A stretch of DNA of 50,884 nt from Bacteroidales bacterium (GTDB lineage: Bacteria; Bacteroidota; Bacteroidia; Bacteroidales; F082), in assembly GCA_015491905.1 (NCBI GenBank), contig WGGC01000196.1, forward strand, positions 1-50,884, read 5' to 3'. Made by a program: the position numbers and the translations under genes. The notes under the pieces were generated by a model, which was given only the letters and a program-made list of their open reading frames with translations, made no database searches and was not told the origin of the DNA. Of the stretch, positions 46,768 through 50,884 are shown piece after piece. Numbering within the stretch: position 1 is the stretch's first letter; every line of letters begins with the position of its first letter.

Positions 46768-46798
46768 TTTGCTAAATAAAAAATTTAGTCTATTTTTG
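46768..46798 (+). promoter_or_regulatory. Strong Bacteroidota promoter of rpmH
   Basis: A full match: -33 TTTG (46768-46771), 19-base spacer, -7 TATTTTTG (46791-46798). The ATG of rpmH is 23 bases further on. This is the best promoter in the window and supports the use of the TTTG-N19-TAnnTTTG pattern elsewhere here. Confidence 0.9.
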
Positions 46799-46821
46799 CA
46801 CTCCCAAAATAATTCAGGAAA

Positions 46822-46974
46822 ATGACAAAAAGAACATTTCAACCATCGGTAAGAAAAAGAAAGAATAAACACGGCTTTCGTGAAAGAATGTCAACTGTTA
46901 ACGGCCGTAAAGTTTTAAAAAGAAGAAGAGCCAAAGGCAGGAAGAAATTATCAGTATCTGACGAACTTAGATAA
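46822..46974 (+). CDS. rpmH: 50S ribosomal protein L34
   Basis: A 50-aa, very basic protein ([19 protein letters not shown] at the start, then [27 protein letters not shown]) that matches L34 along its whole length. It is a small structural protein of the large ribosomal subunit. It is transcribed alone: a strong promoter precedes it and an imperfect terminator hairpin follows at 47026-47060. dnaA and rnpA, its usual partners in many bacteria, are not beside it here, as is common in Bacteroidota. Confidence 0.97.
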   Translation: MTKRTFQPSVRKRKNKHGFRERMSTVNGRKVLKRRRAKGRKKLSVSDELR

Positions 46975-47025
46975 ATTCCATTTATTTTCCTTCTTGGTTT
47001 TTATTTATACCGCTTATAATATAAA

Positions 47026-47060
47026 AAGAGACTTTTCAAATAAGAGAAGCCTCTTTTTTG
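47026..47060 (+). terminator. Terminator after rpmH
   Basis: AGAGACTTTTC pairs with GAGAAGCCTCT (one mismatch, one G-U) and is followed by TTTTTT. Located 52 bases after the rpmH stop. Confidence 0.65.
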
Positions 47061-47640
47061 TGTTGTAGCTCATCCATTATTTTTTAATATATTAACCTTA
47101 CCTTCTTAAATATTGGAATATTTATTTATAAGCATTTATCTTTTTAATGTGTTTATAATTTTATATTTCATTGGCCACATGGAACTTACCATAATTGAAT
47201 AATCATTCTCCTTGCCCTGTGAAATAGCAAAAATTTCACAGGGTTAATGTGATTTAATAATTATTCAATCATGGACATTTATATGTTTAAAAACACATCC
47301 TGAACAGCATCATTAGCCGCATGGTTATTATTCAAAATCCTCAAAGCGAAACAAAAAAGTTTACTATTAGGAGGCAACCACTTTTTTCCATATTCTTATC
47401 CATGCTTTAAATATAAGTAACAATTAACACTTGAAATAGATTCAAATATCTAAAATAAGCCTTTAATCATTCTCGGTAAAAAATATTAAAAATTGTAAAT
47501 AATAATATAGTATTAAAAAAAATCAAATTTAATTGTACTTTTATTTATTAATGAAAAAAGTAAATAAATTATTAAATTTTATATTAAATTGTTTATCAAT
47601 TATTTATATATGGATATTAAATACTTTTATTTCACAAAAA
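47061..47640. other. Gene-free AT-rich stretch upstream of the POT gene
   Basis: No protein-coding gene or tRNA was seen in this stretch. Its only marked structure is the hairpin at 47189-47274. The rest is AT-rich with poly-A and poly-T tracts. An AGGAGG at about 47373-47378 is not followed by a credible start. Confidence 0.55.
47189..47274. other. Unassigned long intergenic hairpin
   Basis: Inner arms CCCTGTGAAAT and ATTTCACAGGG (47215-47225, 47233-47243) are a perfect 11-bp stem with a 7-base loop. Outer arms ATTGAATAAT and ATTATTCAAT (47194-47203, 47260-47269) are perfect, extended by CCAT/ATGG after one mismatch (47189-47192, 47271-47274). No T-run follows, so it is not a terminator. 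It could be a structured RNA, a regulator binding site or a small mobile remnant. Confidence 0.6.
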
Positions 47641-47646
47641 TTTAAT

Positions 47647-47654
47647 TAAATTTG
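47647..47654 (+). promoter_or_regulatory. -7 promoter box for the POT gene
   Basis: TAAATTTG fits TAnnTTTG; a TTTT at 47625-47628 lies 18 bases upstream. The box with its next bases, TAAATTTGCTTTTTC, is the same as before rsmG at 42655. Confidence 0.5.
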
Positions 47655-47692
47655 CTTTTTCCAAAAAATTAAATTCAAAATATTATTTACTT

Positions 47693-49336
47693 ATGTTTAA
47701 AGGACACCCAAAAGGATTATACATTGCATTTTTTGCCAATATGGGAGAACGTTTTGGATTCTATACCATGATGGGAATTCTGGTATATTATTTAACTTCT
47801 AAATACGGATTAAGCGGCTCTGATGCCGGCATTATTTACAGTGTTTTTTATGGTCTGATTTATGGTCTTGCTCTGGTTGGCGGTATTGTTGCTGACCGTA
47901 CAAGAAACTACAAAGGAGTTATTTTTATTGGGTTAATTACTATGCTTGCCGGATATTTACTTATGTCAATACCCGGTTTCGGATTAGTTTTCACTTTAAT
48001 AGCTTTATTTATTATCGCTTTTGGTAATGGCTTGTTTAAAGGGAACCTCCAGGCTGTAGTAGGCCAATTATATGATGATAAAAAGTATTCTCATTTACGG
48101 GATTCTGCTTTCAACGTTTTTTACATGGGTATAAATATTGGGGCTTTATATGCTCCATACGCTGCCTCCGGCATTATTGGCTGGTTTATAAAAAAGCAAG
48201 GGTTTGAACGTAATGACTTGCTGCCTTCATTAATTCATAAATTAAAAGACGGCATTATCACTACTGATGAGGCTGCCAGTCTCCAGCATTTGGCTGATAA
48301 AGTTGCCGGAACACATATTACTGATCTTTCGGTTTTTGCAAAGGACTACCTTGCTGCTTATAGTACCGGATTTAATTATGCTTTTGGCGTAGCTGCCATT
48401 ACTATGATTTTTTCTTTTGTGGTATATTGGATATTTAAGAATAAACTTCCTGATGTAAAAAAGACCAAAGCCGATGGCACCACAGAAAAAATTCCGGAAA
48501 TGTCAAAAGAAGAGACACGCCAGAGGATGACAGCTTTATTTTTGGTTTTCGGTGTTGTGATTTTTTTCTGGATGGCTTTTCATCAAAATGGACTTACTAT
48601 GAGCCTTTTTGCACGTGATTACACAGTTCAATCAGTTAATTCTGGCACATATTTATTATTTAACGTTTGGTCATTAACGGCAATTGTTGCAGGCTTTTAT
48701 GGACTAATGACTCTATTAAGCAGAGGCACAAAACCATTGGCAAAGTTTATCGGTGGTACTGTATTAACAGGATCTGTCATAGTTGCTTACTTATTATATA
48801 AAAGCTTCCCGTCAAAAAATCCATTTTCACCCGAATTATTTCAACCATTTAACCCTGCCTTTATAGTTATTTTAACACCTATTATTCTTGGTATTTTTGC
48901 ATGGCTTAACAAAAGAAATAAAGAGCCATCAGCACCTCGTAAAATAGGATATGGAATGATTATTACATCTATTGCTTTTACCATTCTTCTAATAGGTTCT
49001 TTGGGGCTTACTCCCTTTAGTCAACTTACTCCCGATTCGCCAAGAATTGGTGTTGGCTGGTTAATTGGCACATATTTTACCATGACCATTGCTGAACTTT
49101 TCTTAAGTCCTATGGGTATTTCCTTTGTTTCTAAAGTATCTCCACCCAAATACCAAGGATTGATGCAAGGAGGATGGTTAGGTGCAACAGCACTTGGAAA
49201 TCAGATGTTATGGATTGGTAGTTATTTATACGAAAGAGTTGCAATATGGCAGGTATGGTTAGTTTTTATAATACTTACATTAATAGCAGCAGCATTTATT
49301 TTCTCCATTATGAAGAAATTGGAAAAAGTTTCCTGA
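47693..49336 (+). CDS. POT-family proton-dependent oligopeptide transporter
   Basis: The 547-aa protein shows POT features: GERFGFYTMMGIL near 18-30 (the ExxER-like helix 1 part, here N-M-G-E-R-F), GGIVADRTRNYKG near 62-74, GNGLFKGNLQ near 110-119 and NVFYMGINIGALYAP near 141-155. About 12-14 membrane segments. It takes up di- and tripeptides with protons. A ~70-residue loop rich in charged residues follows TM5 (about 168-235). Near pepD and the MFS gene it fits a peptide-use neighbourhood. A perfect terminator hairpin follows. Confidence 0.92.
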   Translation: MFKGHPKGLYIAFFANMGERFGFYTMMGILVYYLTSKYGLSGSDAGIIYSVFYGLIYGLALVGGIVADRTRNYKGVIFIGLITMLAGYLLMSIPGFGLVFTLIALFIIAFGNGLFKGNLQAVVGQLYDDKKYSHLRDSAFNVFYMGINIGALYAPYAASGIIGWFIKKQGFERNDLLPSLIHKLKDGIITTDEAASLQHLADKVAGTHITDLSVFAKDYLAAYSTGFNYAFGVAAITMIFSFVVYWIFKNKLPDVKKTKADGTTEKIPEMSKEETRQRMTALFLVFGVVIFFWMAFHQNGLTMSLFARDYTVQSVNSGTYLLFNVWSLTAIVAGFYGLMTLLSRGTKPLAKFIGGTVLTGSVIVAYLLYKSFPSKNPFSPELFQPFNPAFIVILTPIILGIFAWLNKRNKEPSAPRKIGYGMIITSIAFTILLIGSLGLTPFSQLTPDSPRIGVGWLIGTYFTMTIAELFLSPMGISFVSKVSPPKYQGLMQGGWLGATALGNQMLWIGSYLYERVAIWQVWLVFIILTLIAAAFIFSIMKKLEKVS

Positions 49337-49365
49337 TTCCGGGATATATTTCATATCGGTAATTT

Positions 49366-49396
49366 AAAAAAAGCAGGGATCAATCCCTGCTTTTTT
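49366..49396 (+). terminator. Rho-independent terminator after the POT gene
   Basis: GCAGGGAT (49373-49380) and ATCCCTGC (49383-49390) pair perfectly across a 2-base loop, extended by flanking A- and T-runs and ending in TTTTTT. Confidence 0.85.
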
Positions 49397-49399
49397 ATC

Positions 49400-49407
49400 T
49401 ATTTTTG
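49400..49407 (+). promoter_or_regulatory. -7 promoter box immediately before the YhcC-type gene
   Basis: TATTTTTG matches TAnnTTTG and ends 4 bases before the ATG at 49412. If used, transcription would start at or next to the start codon, giving a leaderless mRNA. No Shine-Dalgarno-like sequence lies between. Confidence 0.5.
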
Positions 49408-49411
49408 CTCC

Positions 49412-50356
49412 ATGAATCAAAAAGCAACTACAAAACACCGTTTTAACAGTTATTCTGATTATTTTAAAAAAATATTCGGACAGCGTATTCAGAAAATTAC
49501 TGTAGATGCAGGATTTACTTGCCCTAACCGCGATGGACTTGTAGGAAGAGGTGGATGCACATATTGCAACAATGATGCTTTTAACCCCTCTTACTGCAAT
49601 CCTCAAAAAAGTGTTGCTCAACAGGTTGCCGAAGGAATCGAATTTCACAAAGTACGTTATCGCCGGGCTTCACAATATTTGGTTTATTTTCAGGCTTACT
49701 CCAACACATATGCAACCTTGGATAAGTTAAAATCGTTATACAGCCAGGCTCTTGCTCAAGAAGGTGTACGCGGCATTGTTATCGGCACCCGTCCCGACTG
49801 CATAGATGATGAAAAACTGGATTATCTTCAGCAATTATCAGAAAAATATTACGTAATAGTTGAATACGGAATTGAAAGCATATACGATAGAACACTAGAC
49901 CTAATCAACAGGAAACATTCCTATCAACAGTCGGAAGATGCTATTAAAGCTACTGCAAAAAGAGGAATACATACAGGAGCCCATATGATTTTCGGTTTAC
50001 CGGGAGAGACAAGAGAAATGATGATGCAATCAGTGTCAACAATATCACAATTACCATTGACAACCATAAAGTTTCATCAGCTGCAAATAGTTTCAGGAAC
50101 GGCTATGGCGCGCGACTATAAAAACAATCCGGAAGCATATTCCCTTTTTTCCTTTGATGAGTATATCGATTTTATAATTAGATATACTGAACGCCTTAAT
50201 CCAAATTTTATAATTGAAAGGTTTGCCGGTGAAGTACCACCACGCTACCTTGCAGGGCCGGGTTGGGGGAATATAAGAAACGACCGCATTAATATCGCCA
50301 TTGAAAAAGAAATGGTAAAAAGAGATACCTGGCAGGGTAAATATTTTAAACTATGA
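49412..50356 (+). CDS. TIGR01212-family radical SAM protein (YhcC-like)
   Basis: The 314-aa protein has the [4Fe-4S] cysteines at 37, 49 and 52 in CPNRDGLVGRGGCTYC, an 11- then 2-residue spacing typical of the YhcC/TIGR01212 group rather than the CxxxCxxC of other radical SAM enzymes. Further marks: IGTRPDC, EYGIES and IFGLPGET. YhcC proteins have no settled reaction; Elp3-like tRNA work has been suggested. Its start is fixed by the family pattern RFNSYSDYFKKIFG near residue 10. It overlaps the next gene by 4 bases (ATGA), so the two are translationally coupled. Confidence 0.92.
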   Translation: MNQKATTKHRFNSYSDYFKKIFGQRIQKITVDAGFTCPNRDGLVGRGGCTYCNNDAFNPSYCNPQKSVAQQVAEGIEFHKVRYRRASQYLVYFQAYSNTYATLDKLKSLYSQALAQEGVRGIVIGTRPDCIDDEKLDYLQQLSEKYYVIVEYGIESIYDRTLDLINRKHSYQQSEDAIKATAKRGIHTGAHMIFGLPGETREMMMQSVSTISQLPLTTIKFHQLQIVSGTAMARDYKNNPEAYSLFSFDEYIDFIIRYTERLNPNFIIERFAGEVPPRYLAGPGWGNIRNDRINIAIEKEMVKRDTWQGKYFKL

Positions 50357-50868
50357 CTGTAAATAATTCATACGAACTATTTAAAGAAAAGAAGGAGCTT
50401 CACAATTTAAACGAAAACCGTCCTGTCATTATCGCCGATAATATCATGTCGCCAATGAACGTAGGAGCTATACTGAGGTTGGCAGCAAACATCAACGCAG
50501 CAAAGGTTTGGTTCGTTCATAAAAGCGATCCGGGTTTTCGTTTATATAAAATTAAACGAACCTCCTCCGGAGCCAGTGAAAAAGTTGACTGGGAAATTGT
50601 CACTCATGATGTATTACCGGAAGTTTTACCGGAAGACTATACTGCTATAGCCATTGAGACCACAGAAGACTCCGAAAATATTTATGACACCAAACTCCCT
50701 GAAAAAGTTATTTTTATAGTAGGTAATGAGCGTTACGGAATATCAGATGAAGTATTACAATATGCACATAAAAAGGTTTTCATTCCTGTTCCCGGTGTTA
50801 TTTCATCATTAAATGTAAGTCATGCATTGGGAATTGGACTTTTTGAATGGTACAGACAGCAAAAATAA
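50353..50868 (+). CDS. SpoU/TrmH-family RNA 2'-O-methyltransferase
   Basis: The 171-aa SPOUT protein has the three SpoU motifs: NVGAILRLAANINA near 34-47 (motif 1), IFIVGNERYGISDEVL near 118-133 (motif 2) and IPVPGVISSLNVSHALGIGLF near 143-163 (motif 3). It methylates a ribose 2'-OH in tRNA or rRNA with SAM, using the trefoil-knot site. There is no extra L7Ae-type N-terminal domain, so it is the short TrmH/TrmL-like type; the target nucleotide cannot be told. It overlaps the radical SAM gene by 4 bases. The window ends 16 bases after its stop. Confidence 0.92.
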   Translation: MTVNNSYELFKEKKELHNLNENRPVIIADNIMSPMNVGAILRLAANINAAKVWFVHKSDPGFRLYKIKRTSSGASEKVDWEIVTHDVLPEVLPEDYTAIAIETTEDSENIYDTKLPEKVIFIVGNERYGISDEVLQYAHKKVFIPVPGVISSLNVSHALGIGLFEWYRQQK

Positions 50869-50884
50869 TCCCTTTTCCTTAACC

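Noticed and set aside
47373-47378. AGGAGG in gene-free DNA before the POT gene
   Set aside because: No start codon with an open frame follows at a suitable distance.

Overview
The window is a stretch of an AT-rich Bacteroidota chromosome. Three things support this: type IX secretion (T9SS) parts and cargo (PorT, a PorP/SprF-like protein, a giant PKD protein with a gliding-type C-terminal domain, two type A sorting tails), Bacteroidota-style promoters (TTTG ... TAnnTTTG, clearest before rpmH), and family-typical gene pairs or fusions (tgt-lptG, MurF-Alr, the 'Bacteroidetes' tRNA-Glu end ACGGACTA). I cannot place it below phylum with confidence. No insertion sequence, phage, CRISPR array or rRNA was seen.

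Layout. 1-600: gene-free DNA, then tRNA-Glu(UUC) with promoter and terminator. 600-5236 (minus): aspC, a heptose-7-phosphate-kinase-like gene, ubiE/menG, porT and a hypothetical gene. 5404-5517: a GC-rich hairpin repeat. 5617-9030 (plus): coiled-coil membrane protein, DUF2520 protein, kdsC, a UbiA prenyltransferase and maf. 9037-16274 (minus): PorP-like protein, 14-repeat PKD protein, thioredoxin-like exported protein, isochorismatase-like protein. 16560-20514 (minus): three envelope glycosyltransferase-like genes. 20661-24318: pdxA and a murF-alr fusion. 24489-30608 (minus): a cobalamin-riboswitch operon with two T9SS-sorted surface proteins (one with tandem DUF4465-type domains), a BtuB-like TonB receptor and a BtuG-like lipoprotein propeller. 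30763-36396: a small thioredoxin, hisS-hutH, tgt-lptG. 36490-36839: two more copies of the GC-rich hairpin in inverted orientation. 37046-39724: a YncE/phosphoesterase fusion lipoprotein. 39772-42492 (minus): SAM-I riboswitch, a possible 41-codon leader ORF, metY and metX. 42678-50868 (plus): rsmG, an MFSD1-like transporter, pepD, rpmH, a POT peptide transporter, a YhcC-type radical SAM protein and a SpoU-type RNA methyltransferase.

How the parts work together. The B12 operon looks like a complete outer-membrane capture system in which two surface components are exported and anchored through the T9SS, linking it to porT. The SAM riboswitch should control direct sulfhydrylation of homoserine (metX/metY). 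The peptide cluster (two transporters and a dipeptidase) suggests use of di- and tripeptides. kdsC, the heptose kinase, LptF/G-type permease and the glycosyltransferases serve the envelope.

The best candidate for something undescribed is the GC-rich ~114-bp element at 5404-5517, 36490-36602 and 36725-36839. Each copy has complementary arms whose sequences differ between copies while pairing is kept, around a more conserved loop. A second unexplained structured element lies at 47189-47274.
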